Shown here piece after piece: positions 51,913 to 60,551 of a stretch of 64,000 nt of DNA. The translations under genes and the position numbers were made by a program. Source of the stretch: Sva-07 sp963828415 (GTDB taxonomy: Bacteria; Actinomycetota; Acidimicrobiia; Acidimicrobiales; Ilumatobacteraceae); assembly GCA_963828415.1 (NCBI GenBank), contig CAWHEI010000009.1, forward strand, positions 248,001-312,000, written 5' to 3'. Each line of letters opens with the position of its first letter. Within the stretch, counting starts at the first letter, position 1. The notes below the pieces were generated by a model. The model made no database searches and was not told where the DNA came from. It saw only the letters and a program-made list of their open reading frames with translations.

Positions 51913-51974
51913 GTTCCCCGAGCCCTGGGCTCCGGGAACCGAGCTGGTTCCCCGAGCCCTGGGCTCCGGGAACC
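51913..51974. repeat. tandem pair of identical 28-nt hairpin units (GGTTCCC family)
   Basis: The unit GTTCCCCGAGCCC-T-GGGCTCCGGGAACC occurs at 51913-51940 and 51947-51974, identical over 28 bases with a six-base gap. Each unit folds as a hairpin with one mismatch. The pair lies between convergent genes, where it can act as a terminator for both. It shares its core with the hairpin at 41.3 kb. Confidence 0.75.
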
Positions 51975-51986
51975 ACGAACGCGAGT

Positions 51987-52967
51987 TCAGACCATGCCGC
52001 GGAGCCACCACAGGCTGAGGGCCCAGGCGAGTCCGAGGCACAGGAACGCGGCCAGCGCCCACCGCCAGGTGAGTTCGGTGACGATCTCGATCGGGTCGCC
52101 GATCGTCTCGCCGAGCGATTCGGCGATCTGGTCGTAGGCGCTGGCGAGTTCGTCGCCGGTCCGTGCTTCGAATGCTTGGCCACCGGTCGTCTCGGCCACC
52201 AGTTCGAGGTCGGCGGGACGCACCGGGACCGGAACCACCTCGCCGCTCTCCGGGTCGACGATCGTTCCGCCCTCCGTGCCGAATGCGATGGTGTACACCG
52301 GGATGCCGGCGTCGGCGGCCTCGGCCGCACCATCGGAGGTCAGACGACCGACCGTGGTCTCACCGTCGCTCAGCAGCACCATCACTCCGGGCGGCAGCTC
52401 GGAATCGTCGTTCGGATCGGCGGAGTTGACCAGCAGTTTCGTGCCGGCCGACAGTGCGTCACCGATTGCCGTCGACTCGGCGAGTTCGAGGTTGTCGATG
52501 CCGCGCTGCATGGTCGCCCGATCGAGGGTCGGGTCGACGTCGACGCTGACCGAACCCGAGAATCCGATCAGGCCGATCTCGACCCCTGGATCGACGAGGT
52601 CGACGAAGTTCCTGGCGGCATCCTGTGCCGCTTCGAAACGTCGCGGGTCGACGTCGTCGGCCATCATCGACAACGACACGTCGAACAGCACCAGGATTCG
52701 TCCTTCGGTCCGGGTGTTCTCGGTGGTCCGTTCGACCGGCCGGGCGACGGCGACGACGGCGAACGCCAGCCCGAGCAGCTGGAGGCCGGCGACGACGTGA
52801 CGGCGCCAGCGAGGCCGCTTCGGAGCGACCTTGTCGAGCAGGTCGACCTGCGTGAAGCGCACGGTGGCGCCGCGGCGCCAACGAAGCACCACCACGTACA
52901 ACACGGCGAGGCCAGCGACCAGAAGCAACAGCCACAGGCGCCCGGGTGCGAGGAAGTCGGTGCTCAT
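51987..52967 (-). CDS. VWA-domain membrane protein (BatA-like)
   Basis: A 326-aa protein: an N-terminal membrane segment LLLLVAGLAVLYVVVL, a second around GLQLLGLAFAVVAVA, a von Willebrand A domain with MIDAS LVLFDVSLSM (D-x-S-x-S) and GVMVLLSDGE, and a C-terminal helix WRWALAAFLCLGLAWALSLWWL. The plan matches BatA-type proteins that work with MoxR ATPases and DUF58 proteins in envelope assembly or stress. It overlaps the DUF58 gene by four bases (ATGA), and all three are in one operon. Confidence 0.9.
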   Translation of the reverse strand: MSTDFLAPGRLWLLLLVAGLAVLYVVVLRWRRGATVRFTQVDLLDKVAPKRPRWRRHVVAGLQLLGLAFAVVAVARPVERTTENTRTEGRILVLFDVSLSMMADDVDPRRFEAAQDAARNFVDLVDPGVEIGLIGFSGSVSVDVDPTLDRATMQRGIDNLELAESTAIGDALSAGTKLLVNSADPNDDSELPPGVMVLLSDGETTVGRLTSDGAAEAADAGIPVYTIAFGTEGGTIVDPESGEVVPVPVRPADLELVAETTGGQAFEARTGDELASAYDQIAESLGETIGDPIEIVTELTWRWALAAFLCLGLAWALSLWWLRGMV

Positions 52968-53965
52968 CGGCCGATTCCGTCCCCGCGTACCGCTTGCACC
53001 CGTCGGCGTTGGGTGTGCTGCACGATCGCGCCGAGCCAGTCGCCGTCGGTCGACAACTCGATGACGTCGGCACGAGACCGACCGAGCGCATCGTTGCGTC
53101 GGTCGTGCTCGTCCTTGGCCGCCGCGGCAAATCGCTCTTGCACCTTCGCCGTCACCCGGACCTCGCGGGTTGCACCCGTGGCCGGATCGACGAGCTCGAC
53201 GAGTCCGATCGGTGGCACGTCGTGCTCGCGCGGGTCGTGGACGGTGATCGCGAGCAGGTCGTGGCGCAGGCTGAGCCGAGCGAGTGACGGTTGCCAGGCC
53301 TCGCCGCGGAAGTCGCTGATGACGGCGACGAAACCACGCCGGTTGGCAATCGCTCCGACCCGGTCGATCGCTCCGGCGAGATCGGCATTGCCGAGGCCTT
53401 CAGACACCGGCGGGGCGCTGAGCAACGACAGGATCGCTCGGACCTGATTCGACCCCGAGCGAGGCGGCACGACGTGAATCGACGGACCGGCGACCAATAC
53501 CGCGCCGAGGCGATTCTGGTTCCGTGCGGTGAGGAAGCCGATCGACGCAGCTGCGGCGGTGGCGACCTGAGCCTTGTCGTTGGCGACCGTTCCGAACTGC
53601 ATCGTTGCGGACACATCGACCACCAACCAGGCAGTGAGGTCGCGGTCGGCGATCTGCTCGCGCACATGCGTCTCGCGGGTTCGAGCCGTGATGTTCCAGT
53701 CGATACGGCGCACGTCGTCGCCCGGTTGGTACAACCTGGACTCGCCCGGCTCGGACCCGTGACCAGGGGTGAGGCCCTGGTAGTGACCGTGCAGCACGCC
53801 GTCGAGGCGCCCGGTGATCGTCAACTCCAGCGTTCGCAGCAGCTCAGCGACGGTCTCGGTCGGCGGGCCGGCGGCCCAGCCGTTGGAGCGCGTCGACGGG
53901 TCGCCGAACCCGCTCGCCGCAGCGGCGGCCGAGGGCGAGACGCTCGCCGGGCCCAGACGTACCAC
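52964..53965 (-). CDS. DUF58 domain protein
   Basis: A 333-aa protein whose core shows the DUF58 signature GESRLYQPGDDVRRIDWNITART and the VWA-like LTAWLVVDVSATMQFGTVAND. It has no membrane segment, which is unusual as many DUF58 proteins carry two; this shorter soluble type is found next to MoxR in many actinobacteria. It is thought to act as an adaptor for the MoxR ATPase. GTG 53965 starts two bases after the moxR stop, and its own stop overlaps the VWA gene. Confidence 0.9.
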   Translation of the reverse strand: MVRLGPASVSPSAAAAASGFGDPSTRSNGWAAGPPTETVAELLRTLELTITGRLDGVLHGHYQGLTPGHGSEPGESRLYQPGDDVRRIDWNITARTRETHVREQIADRDLTAWLVVDVSATMQFGTVANDKAQVATAAAASIGFLTARNQNRLGAVLVAGPSIHVVPPRSGSNQVRAILSLLSAPPVSEGLGNADLAGAIDRVGAIANRRGFVAVISDFRGEAWQPSLARLSLRHDLLAITVHDPREHDVPPIGLVELVDPATGATREVRVTAKVQERFAAAAKDEHDRRNDALGRSRADVIELSTDGDWLGAIVQHTQRRRVQAVRGDGIGR

Positions 53966-53967
53966 GG

Positions 53968-55047
53968 TCAGCTTCTCGGAGCGTTCATTCCGAACGCGTC
54001 GTTCGGCTTCGGTGAGACCCAGGTGGCCGGGACCGTCGCAAGGATTCGCTGCACGACATGATCGGTGGTGATGTCGCGGGCGAGTGCGTCGTAGGTGAGC
54101 AGCAGACGGTGGCGCAGTACTTCCGGCGCCAGGTCGAAGACGTCCTGTGGGGTGGTGTACGAACGACCGCGCATCAAGGCCAGCGCTCTGGCGCCTCGCA
54201 CCAGGTTCAGCGAAGCTCGCGGGCTGGCGCCCAGGCCGATCACCGTCGACAGGTCACCGAGGCCGAACCGCTCCGGCGAACGCGTGCACTGCACGAGATC
54301 GACCGCGTACTGCGACACCGAGCGATCGACGAACACCGTGTCCGCGCGCTGTTGGAGTGCGATCAGCTCGTCGAGTGAGATCACCTGCTGGGGGATCGGC
54401 GCGCTGATGCTCATCCGGTCGATGATCGTGAGTTCCTCGTCGGCGGTCGGGTAGTCGAGGACGATCTTCATCATGAACCGGTCGCGCTGGGCGTCGGGCA
54501 GTTGGTAGACGCCCTCGGACTCGATCGGGTTCTGAGTGGCGACGACGAAGAACGGGTTCGGCACCGGGTGGGTGATGCCGCCGATGGTGACCTGCTGCTC
54601 GGCCATCACCTCGAGCAAGGCCGACTGCACCTTCGCGGGTGCCCGGTTGATCTCGTCGGTGAGCAGGAAGTTGACGAACACCGGTCCGAATTCGACGTCG
54701 AAGGTCTCACTGCTGCCGCGATAGATGCGGGTACCGGTGATGTCCGAGGGCAGCAGGTCCGGCGTGAACTGGATGCGGGCGAACGTGCCGCCGACGACGT
54801 CGGCGAGTGTCTCGGCGGCGAGCGTCTTGGCCAATCCGGGTACCGACTCGAGCAGGCAGTGGCCTCGACACAGCACGCCGACCAACAGCCGCTCGAGCAA
54901 TCGGGTCTGGCCGACCATCACCTTGCGGAGTTCGAAGAAGATCTTCTCGAAGGTTTCGGCGGTCTGGCGGTCGTCGTCTGGTGACGGCACGACGGGGGCG
55001 CTGGTCGAGTCGACCACCGGCGCGTGGGGTTGATCGCTGTCGGTCAT
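53968..55047 (-). CDS. MoxR-family AAA+ ATPase
   Basis: A 359-aa ATPase. Walker A is the MoxR-type SVPGLAKTLAAETLA, Walker B is FLLTDEINRAPAKVQSALLE, sensor 1 is FFVVATQNPIESEGVYQLPDAQ with the arginine finger RFMM nearby, and the lid domain carries GASPRASLNLVRGARALALM. It serves as a chaperone for VWA-domain partners, encoded directly downstream. About 30 residues at the N-terminus are disordered and Pro/Ser/Asp rich. ATG 55047 is the sole start before the core; TACCGT nine bases upstream may be its -10. Confidence 0.95.
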   Translation of the reverse strand: MTDSDQPHAPVVDSTSAPVVPSPDDDRQTAETFEKIFFELRKVMVGQTRLLERLLVGVLCRGHCLLESVPGLAKTLAAETLADVVGGTFARIQFTPDLLPSDITGTRIYRGSSETFDVEFGPVFVNFLLTDEINRAPAKVQSALLEVMAEQQVTIGGITHPVPNPFFVVATQNPIESEGVYQLPDAQRDRFMMKIVLDYPTADEELTIIDRMSISAPIPQQVISLDELIALQQRADTVFVDRSVSQYAVDLVQCTRSPERFGLGDLSTVIGLGASPRASLNLVRGARALALMRGRSYTTPQDVFDLAPEVLRHRLLLTYDALARDITTDHVVQRILATVPATWVSPKPNDAFGMNAPRS

Positions 55048-55127
55048 TGCCCGATGACGGTAGCGGTGTGCGGGTGATCGCCGGGTGCGGCGGGGCGTCT
55101 CTCACCGACTTCTCGTATTCTGGTGCG

Positions 55128-55475
55128 GTGGCCGATGCACCCGACGCCGAACGCGACGCCGACGTGGCGGCAACACTCGACGCGGAACTGGCCGCAAGCA
55201 TCGACGTCCAGCGCATCGAAGCGGAGGAAGCCGCCGCTGCCCGACGGCTGTCGATGATCGAGGCCGGCAGACGCAAGGGCGGGCTCCTCGGCGCCGCCGC
55301 AGCCGGAGCGATGATCGGTCTGCGCGACGTCTACGAGGGCCCGCCGAAGGAGGACGACATCGTGGTCGTGTCCGAGGCGCCGGGCGACCCGGAGGACATC
55401 GACGTCGACGGCATCACGGGTCGTGTCGACGACATCGACTTCTGGGCGCCACCGCCCGGCGACCCGCGAGCCTGA
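55128..55475 (+). CDS. small acidic protein of unknown function
   Basis: A 115-aa protein rich in Asp, Glu and Ala. A helical middle (DAELAASIDVQRIEAEEAAA, ARRLSMIEAGRRKGGLLGAA) with a short glycine-alanine hydrophobic patch (GGLLGAAAAGAMIGLRDVYE) is followed by an acidic proline-rich tail. I do not recognise a family. GTG 55128 stands six bases after TATTCT (55116-55121), the best -10 match in the window, so it is probably expressed as a leaderless mRNA. It is divergent from the moxR operon. Confidence 0.7.
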   Translation: MADAPDAERDADVAATLDAELAASIDVQRIEAEEAAAARRLSMIEAGRRKGGLLGAAAAGAMIGLRDVYEGPPKEDDIVVVSEAPGDPEDIDVDGITGRVDDIDFWAPPPGDPRA

Positions 55476-55525
55476 CTCTGAAAACCTCGTGCGACCAGCA
55501 GTGCGCAGGCGCGTAGCGTCGCAAC

Positions 55526-56572
55526 GTGCATCTCGCCGAACGCCTCCACCTTCCCGCGCCATATGTGGCCCGTCCCTACCGAGGGTCGAGCGACCACGCC
55601 GCGATCGTCGACGTGCTCGCCGCGCACCGCATCGCCAACGGTGACCTCGAACTGCCGACTGTCGCCCAACTCGACCTCACCTACGCCAACCTCCACGACT
55701 GCGATCCCGACCGTGACATCGCGCTCGTCGAGGTCGATGGGAGCGCGGTGGCCTACACCCGCACGTCCTTCGAGGACCTCGACAGTGGCGTCCGCGACTG
55801 CATCGTGTTCACGCCGATCCTTCCGGAGTGTCTGACGCACGGACTGTGGACGGCGATCGTCGGTGCGAGCGAAGCCCACATGGCGCCGTGGGCGAGCGAG
55901 GCAGAACGGGCGCAGTACCGCGCATTTGCACACCACCCGGGGCCGGGATTGGAGCCGACCGGCATCGCCGCGTGGCTGGAGGAGCGGGGCTACGGCGCAA
56001 CGGAATGGAGTGCGTCGCTCGTGCGACCGCACCTCGACGACGTCGCCGACCGGACGCTGCCCGACGGCGTCGAGTTGCGGCCCGTGGAGCCGGACCAACT
56101 CCGCACGATCTTCGACGCGCACTGGGAAGCATTCCGAGGCGAATGGGACTTCCGCGAGATGGTCGAGGCCGATTGGGTCGAGTTCAACGAGCACCCGTAC
56201 CGGGACACGTCGCTGTGGAAGGTGGCGTGGGCGGGCGACGAGGTGGTGGGTCAGGTCAAGACCTATGTGAACACCGATGAGAACGACGTCCGTGGGATCC
56301 GCCGCGGGTACACCGAGTACATCTCGACGCATCGCGATTGGCGCAACCGAGGCATCGCCGGGACGCTGCTCGCCTGGAGTCTCCTGGAGCTGAAGGACCG
56401 CGGCTTCACCGAAGCGGCGCTCGGTGTCGACACCAACAACCCCGGCGGTGCGTTCCACCTGTACACGTCACTCGGCTTCGAGTTGACCATGTACGAAGCC
56501 GTCTATACGAGGCCCGTCACGCCCAGGCGCCGGGTTGGTCGAGGAACCGGCGGTGCCAGCGACTCGGGGTGA
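55526..56572 (+). CDS. GNAT-family N-acetyltransferase (two GNAT modules)
   Basis: A 348-aa protein. The C-terminal module has the acetyl-CoA site HRDWRNRGIAGTLLAWSLLELKDRGF (R-x-x-G-x-A) and the end segment NPGGAFHLYTSLGFEL, typical GNAT motifs A and B. The N-terminal 150 residues look like a second, degenerate GNAT module. Such tandem proteins include mycothiol synthase (MshD) and aminoglycoside-type acetyltransferases; the substrate is not evident. TAGCGT (55514-55519) lies six bases before GTG 55526. The 3' end overlaps the convergent reductase gene by 56 bases. Confidence 0.88.
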   Translation: MHLAERLHLPAPYVARPYRGSSDHAAIVDVLAAHRIANGDLELPTVAQLDLTYANLHDCDPDRDIALVEVDGSAVAYTRTSFEDLDSGVRDCIVFTPILPECLTHGLWTAIVGASEAHMAPWASEAERAQYRAFAHHPGPGLEPTGIAAWLEERGYGATEWSASLVRPHLDDVADRTLPDGVELRPVEPDQLRTIFDAHWEAFRGEWDFREMVEADWVEFNEHPYRDTSLWKVAWAGDEVVGQVKTYVNTDENDVRGIRRGYTEYISTHRDWRNRGIAGTLLAWSLLELKDRGFTEAALGVDTNNPGGAFHLYTSLGFELTMYEAVYTRPVTPRRRVGRGTGGASDSG

Positions 56573-57752
56573 GGACGACCGCGCGGGGCTCGTCCTCGAA
56601 CATCCACCGGGCGAAGTTGCGTTTGCCCCAGGTGCCGCTCGATGCCACCACACGGATCGCGCCGCGGGCTCCCCACGAGGTGGTCAGGATCGACCCGAGC
56701 GCTCGCGACATCCGATGATCGGCGAACAGGTGATGGCCGACAGCGGCCCGGTAGATCGCTGCGGCGTCGTCGGGTTGCAGCGCTCCGGCCGCCATGATCG
56801 CTTCGGCGGCGAGGCGACCCGTGAGGAGTGCCTGGCCGATGCCCTCGCCGGTCATCACGTCGGTTGCCATCGCCGCGTCGCCGGTGAACAGCACCCGGCC
56901 TGCGGCCAGCAGCGCTTCGTCGACGCGGGCGGGAATCGGCCACGCGGTGTGGCGATCCTCCAGTTCGAAGCCGTCGCCGAGGGCATCGACGATGTGAGGA
57001 CGACTCAACAGCTCGACCCACAGCTGCTTCATGTCCTGGATTCGCCGCTCGCCATCACGCAACACGCCGAAGCCGATGTTCACGCGGCCGTTCGGCAACG
57101 GGAACGACCACGCATATCCCGGCACGAGGTCGGGCTCGAACCACACGTAGAGCTGCTGCGACGCCGGTCCCGTCACGTTGTGCGCGTACTGCCGGAAGCC
57201 ATGCCACTCGCCCAGATAGCCGGGCTCGTTCGCCCCGATCGACTTGCGCACGGGGCTCCACATGCCATCGGCGGCCACGACGTAACGAGCGTCGATCTCC
57301 AGCCCGTCGGCCAACACGGTGACATGGTCGTCGCGCTCGTCGAGCCGTTCGAAGCCATGACCGTCGCGGATGTCGGCGCCGAGCTCGCGGGCCATGCGAA
57401 CCAGCGCGTCGTCGAGTTGGAGCCGAGGCGCGACTGCGGCGTAGGTGCCGGTGGTGGGCAACGGAACGAACACCTCCCGGCCGCTCGGTGAGCGGATTGC
57501 TGCGCCACCGACTTCGAACCAGTCGGGAATCGCCGCTCGATCGAGCCCGAGGTGTTCGAGCTCTCGGAGCCCGAGCGTGGTGAGCCCGTCGCCACAGCAC
57601 TTGTCGCGTGGAAATTCGGCCTTGTCGATGGCCACGACCGAGCGGCCGGCGCGGCGCAATTCGATCGCCGCAGCGCTGCCTGCGGGCCCGAGACCGACGA
57701 CGACGATGTCCGTGGTCAGGTGCTCGCGTGGCGTCGTGGTCGGTGCGTTCAC
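56517..57752 (-). CDS. geranylgeranyl reductase-family FAD-dependent oxidoreductase
   Basis: A 411-aa flavoprotein. The N-terminal dinucleotide-binding motif is IVVVGLGPAGSAAAIELRRAG, PRDKCCGDGLTTLGLREL matches the family's K-x-C-G-x-G block, and the second FAD motif is LFTGDAAMATDVMTGEGIGQAL. It is a group-A flavoenzyme that reduces isoprenoid double bonds in lipids or menaquinone, or oxidises related substrates. GTG 57752 is preceded by TAGCCT seven bases upstream (plus 57760-57765). It ends inside the 3' end of the GNAT gene on the other strand. Confidence 0.92.
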   Translation of the reverse strand: MNAPTTTPREHLTTDIVVVGLGPAGSAAAIELRRAGRSVVAIDKAEFPRDKCCGDGLTTLGLRELEHLGLDRAAIPDWFEVGGAAIRSPSGREVFVPLPTTGTYAAVAPRLQLDDALVRMARELGADIRDGHGFERLDERDDHVTVLADGLEIDARYVVAADGMWSPVRKSIGANEPGYLGEWHGFRQYAHNVTGPASQQLYVWFEPDLVPGYAWSFPLPNGRVNIGFGVLRDGERRIQDMKQLWVELLSRPHIVDALGDGFELEDRHTAWPIPARVDEALLAAGRVLFTGDAAMATDVMTGEGIGQALLTGRLAAEAIMAAGALQPDDAAAIYRAAVGHHLFADHRMSRALGSILTTSWGARGAIRVVASSGTWGKRNFARWMFEDEPRAVVLTPSRWHRRFLDQPGAWA

Positions 57753-57791
57753 GCCCGAGAGGCTACGGGCGCCGGTCGGGCGTGTCGCCGT

Positions 57792-58598
57792 TCAGGTCAG
57801 GTGGACGCCGAGACGAACGGCTCGCTTCGTCGGGCCGGCGTCGGCGCGCTGCAGGCGTGTGGCGTGGACCCGGCTACGCCAGCCGGACAGCAACGCGTAG
57901 CCGTTGTCTCCCGGACACGCCGTGTAGGTGACGTCACGATGGCCGGAGATCGTCGGGGTGCTCACCGCGGTCCCCGAGCGGAACTTGTCGGACCCACGCG
58001 ACACGAACGTCGTCGTTGCGGATGGATCGGTGTCCACGTCGTAGCGGTCGGCCAGGTGGATCAGCATCCGCATCAGCGAGTCCTGTGCAGCAGGCGTGGG
58101 AGCCTGCGTGCTGAAGTCGCCGATCAGGCACACGAGTTGGGCGTAGCCCTGGTTGCCGCCGGTTGCGTCGGCGACCACCGGTCCGGCGAGGGATCCGGCT
58201 CGGGTCTCCCAGATCGACCCGTCGGGTCCGATCATGAAGTGGTAGCAGATGTCGGGCCAGCGCTTGTCCGGCCCGGTGTGGAATGCGTACGTCTGACGGA
58301 TGACCGCCCGCGGATCGGGGACGTTGTTGCTCGACGCGGTGTGGTGCACGAGGAGGAACTTGACGGTCTCGGGTGCGATCGCCGCCTTCGGTGGGAGATC
58401 CGCGCCCCAGTCGTTGCGCGGGTGAATGCTCAGACCCGGTGCCACCTCGACACCGGCCAGGGACGCCACGGGCGGCAGCCGTGCCAACGCATCGTCGATG
58501 TGGTCGCCTGCTCGAGCGCAGGCGGCGAGGCCGAGCGCTGCGGCAGTGCCGATCACTCCGGTCAACATCTGGCGCCTCGTCCGCTGGCAGTCGCACAC
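57792..58598 (-). CDS. Tat-exported lipoprotein, N-acetylmuramoyl-L-alanine amidase / PGRP-like
   Basis: A 268-aa protein. The N-terminus TRRQMLTGVIGTAAALGLAAC has a twin-arginine motif and a lipobox, so it is probably exported folded and lipid-anchored. The amidase_2/PGRP domain has the zinc ligands in LLVHHTASSNN, DICYHFMIGPDGSIWETRAG and ISGHRDVTYTACPGDN. It would cleave the amide bond between MurNAc and the peptide stem of peptidoglycan, in cell-wall turnover. GTG 58598 stands seven bases after TAGAGT (plus 58606-58611). That box overlaps the -10 of the divergent SDR gene. Confidence 0.93.
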   Translation of the reverse strand: MCDCQRTRRQMLTGVIGTAAALGLAACARAGDHIDDALARLPPVASLAGVEVAPGLSIHPRNDWGADLPPKAAIAPETVKFLLVHHTASSNNVPDPRAVIRQTYAFHTGPDKRWPDICYHFMIGPDGSIWETRAGSLAGPVVADATGGNQGYAQLVCLIGDFSTQAPTPAAQDSLMRMLIHLADRYDVDTDPSATTTFVSRGSDKFRSGTAVSTPTISGHRDVTYTACPGDNGYALLSGWRSRVHATRLQRADAGPTKRAVRLGVHLT

Positions 58599-58656
58599 GG
58601 CGCCGACTCTACGATGCCGGACGAGTCAACGGATCGGTACGAGGAAGGGACAGTCG

Positions 58657-59583
58657 ATGAGTGGGTTGTGCGAGGGTCGAGTTGCGATCGTCACGGGCGC
58701 GGGGCGAGGGATCGGGCGCGAGCACGCATTGAGCCTCGCCCGTCAGGGTGCAAAGGTGGTCGTCAACGATCTCGGCGGCAACGTCGACGGCAGCGGAGGC
58801 GATCTCTCCCCGGCGCAGCAAGTGGTCAACGAGATCATCGAGATGGGCGGCGAGGCGGTCGCGAACGGTGACAACGTCGCCGACTGGGAAGGCGCCCAGC
58901 GGATGATCAACACCGCGATCGAGACCTTCGGCGACCTCCACGCCCTCGTCAACAACGCCGGCATCCTGCGCGATCGGGTGCTCGCCAACATGACCGAGGA
59001 GGAGTGGGACTCGGTCATCAACGTGCACCTCAAGGGCACGTTCGCCCCGTCCCGCTGGGCGGTTGCCTACTGGCGTGAGCGGGCAAAGGCCGGTGAGCCG
59101 GTCAGCGGCCGCATCGTCAACACCACGTCGGTGTCGGGCATCTACGGCAACCCCGGCCAGGCCAACTACGGCGCCGCGAAGGCCGGAATCGCTGCGTTCA
59201 CGAACATCGTGGCGCTCGAAGTGGCTCGCTACGGCGTCACGGTCAACGCCGTCGGTCCGGTTGCCCTCACCCGGATGACCGAGGGTCTCGGCCCGGCACC
59301 GGAGACCGACGAGGAGCGCGAGGCTCGGGCGCCGCACTGGATCGCACCGATCGTCACCTGGCTCTGCTCAGAGGAGGCGGGCAACGTCACCGGGCGGGTC
59401 TTCGAAGCCTCCGGTCAGACGCTCGCCGTCGCCGAAGGATGGGTCCGCGGTCCGTCGACCACGCCGATCGACGACCCGACGAAGATCGGGCCGGCAGTCG
59501 CCGAGCTTCTCGCGAGCGCTCGGCCGAACTCCGGCATGAACGGCGAGCCCGGCGGCTGGCCCCAGACGATGTTGAACTCCTGA
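58657..59583 (+). CDS. MFE-2-type SDR (3-hydroxyacyl-CoA dehydrogenase domain)
   Basis: A 308-aa SDR with TGAGRGIGREHALSLARQGAK, VVNDLGGNVDGSGG, VNNAGILRDRVLANM, catalytic Ser in NTTSVSGIYGN and QANYGAAKAGIAAF (Y-x-x-x-K). Like the 28.6-kb gene it belongs to the (3R)-hydroxyacyl-CoA dehydrogenase branch of MFE-2. A C-terminal extension follows the SDR core. ATG 58657 has a strong RBS, GAGGAAGG (58641-58648), and TACGAT (58610-58615) as -10, so the mRNA has a short leader. The MaoC hydratase follows 24 bases later, giving both halves of an MFE-2 as separate genes. Confidence 0.93.
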   Translation: MSGLCEGRVAIVTGAGRGIGREHALSLARQGAKVVVNDLGGNVDGSGGDLSPAQQVVNEIIEMGGEAVANGDNVADWEGAQRMINTAIETFGDLHALVNNAGILRDRVLANMTEEEWDSVINVHLKGTFAPSRWAVAYWRERAKAGEPVSGRIVNTTSVSGIYGNPGQANYGAAKAGIAAFTNIVALEVARYGVTVNAVGPVALTRMTEGLGPAPETDEEREARAPHWIAPIVTWLCSEEAGNVTGRVFEASGQTLAVAEGWVRGPSTTPIDDPTKIGPAVAELLASARPNSGMNGEPGGWPQTMLNS

Positions 59584-59607
59584 CACCCGAACGAAAGCGA
59601 GTACCAC

Positions 59608-60465
59608 ATGCCACTCAATCCCGACGCCGTCGGCACGACCAGCGATCCGGTCGAGGTCAGCTGGACCTCCAAGGATGCGCTCCTGTATGCGGTCGGCATC
59701 GGTGCCGGCCACGAGGAGCTTGCCTTCACGACCGAGAACACGAATGGCGTCGACCAGCTGGTGTTCCCCACGTTCCCCGTGGTGATCGGATGGGGGAGAG
59801 GGTCGGCGATGGGCAACATCGGCACCTTCAACCCGGCGCTGCTGGTGCACGGCCAACAGGCGGTCACACTCCACCGACCGATCCCGGTGGCGGGCACGGC
59901 GTCGATCACGAGCGAGCTCGTGGCGATGTACGACAAGGGCAAGGCGGCCGTGGTCGTGACCGAGTCACGAGCCACGATGGACGGTGAGCCCCTCTACACC
60001 AACACGTCATCGGCGTTCATCCGCGGCGAAGGTGGCTGGGGCGGCGACCGCGGACCATCCGGGCCCAAGAACGTTGCGCCCGAGCGCGACCCGGACCATG
60101 TCGTGTCGTACCAGACGTCGATCGACCAGGCCTTCGTGTACCGGCTGTCGGGCGACCGCAACCCGCTGCACACCGACCCGGCGTTCGCCGCAATCGGTGG
60201 CTTCGACCGCCCGATCCTCCACGGACTGTGCAGCTACGGCTTCACCGGCCGTGCGCTGCTGCATGCCGTGTGCGGCAGCGACCCGGCGAACTTCCACCAC
60301 ATCGAGGCCCGCTTCGCCGCCCCGGTACTTCCCGGCGACACCCTGACGATCTCGATGTGGTCAGGCGACGCCGGCGAGACGCTTTTCACCACGAGTGCCG
60401 TCGACCCGTCGGACCCCTCGACCGAGCGCGTCGTGATCGACCAAGGCCTCGTCAAGCACGCCTGA
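59608..60465 (+). CDS. MaoC-family (R)-enoyl-CoA hydratase 2
   Basis: A 285-aa double-hotdog hydratase. The hydratase-2 motif Y-R-L-S-G-D-x-N-P-L-H-x-D is complete in FVYRLSGDRNPLHTDPAFAA, with catalytic Asp and His, and GGFDRPILHGLCSYGF follows. The N-terminal hotdog half has lost the motif, as usual in this family. It hydrates trans-2-enoyl-CoA to (3R)-hydroxyacyl-CoA, which the preceding SDR would oxidise. ATG 59608 is preceded by GAAAGCGAG. A strong palindromic hairpin follows at the end of the unit. Confidence 0.94.
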   Translation: MPLNPDAVGTTSDPVEVSWTSKDALLYAVGIGAGHEELAFTTENTNGVDQLVFPTFPVVIGWGRGSAMGNIGTFNPALLVHGQQAVTLHRPIPVAGTASITSELVAMYDKGKAAVVVTESRATMDGEPLYTNTSSAFIRGEGGWGGDRGPSGPKNVAPERDPDHVVSYQTSIDQAFVYRLSGDRNPLHTDPAFAAIGGFDRPILHGLCSYGFTGRALLHAVCGSDPANFHHIEARFAAPVLPGDTLTISMWSGDAGETLFTTSAVDPSDPSTERVVIDQGLVKHA

Positions 60466-60474
60466 GCCACCCTG

Positions 60475-60533
60475 CGCCCGAAAAATGCCTCGTCTGTCGC
60501 GCTCAGCGCGACGAACGAGGCATTTTTCGGGCG
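60475..60533. repeat. nested hairpin repeat, copy 2 (near-perfect, bidirectional terminator)
   Basis: CGCCCGAAAAATGCCTCGT (60475-60493) and ACGAGGCATTTTTCGGGCG (60515-60533) are perfect 19-base arms; inside, GTCGCGC-TCA-GCGCGAC (60496-60512) is a perfect 7-bp stem. The A5/T5 runs in the arms give short U-tracts on both strands. It lies between convergent maoC and proS, so it can end both transcripts. Copy 1 is at 45.6 kb. Confidence 0.8.
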
Positions 60534-60551
60534 GATGCGATCGAGGGCGGG

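Noticed and set aside
51913..51974. Tandem 28-nt repeats as a mini CRISPR array
   Set aside because: Only two units, a six-base gap in place of a spacer, strong internal palindrome and no cas genes.
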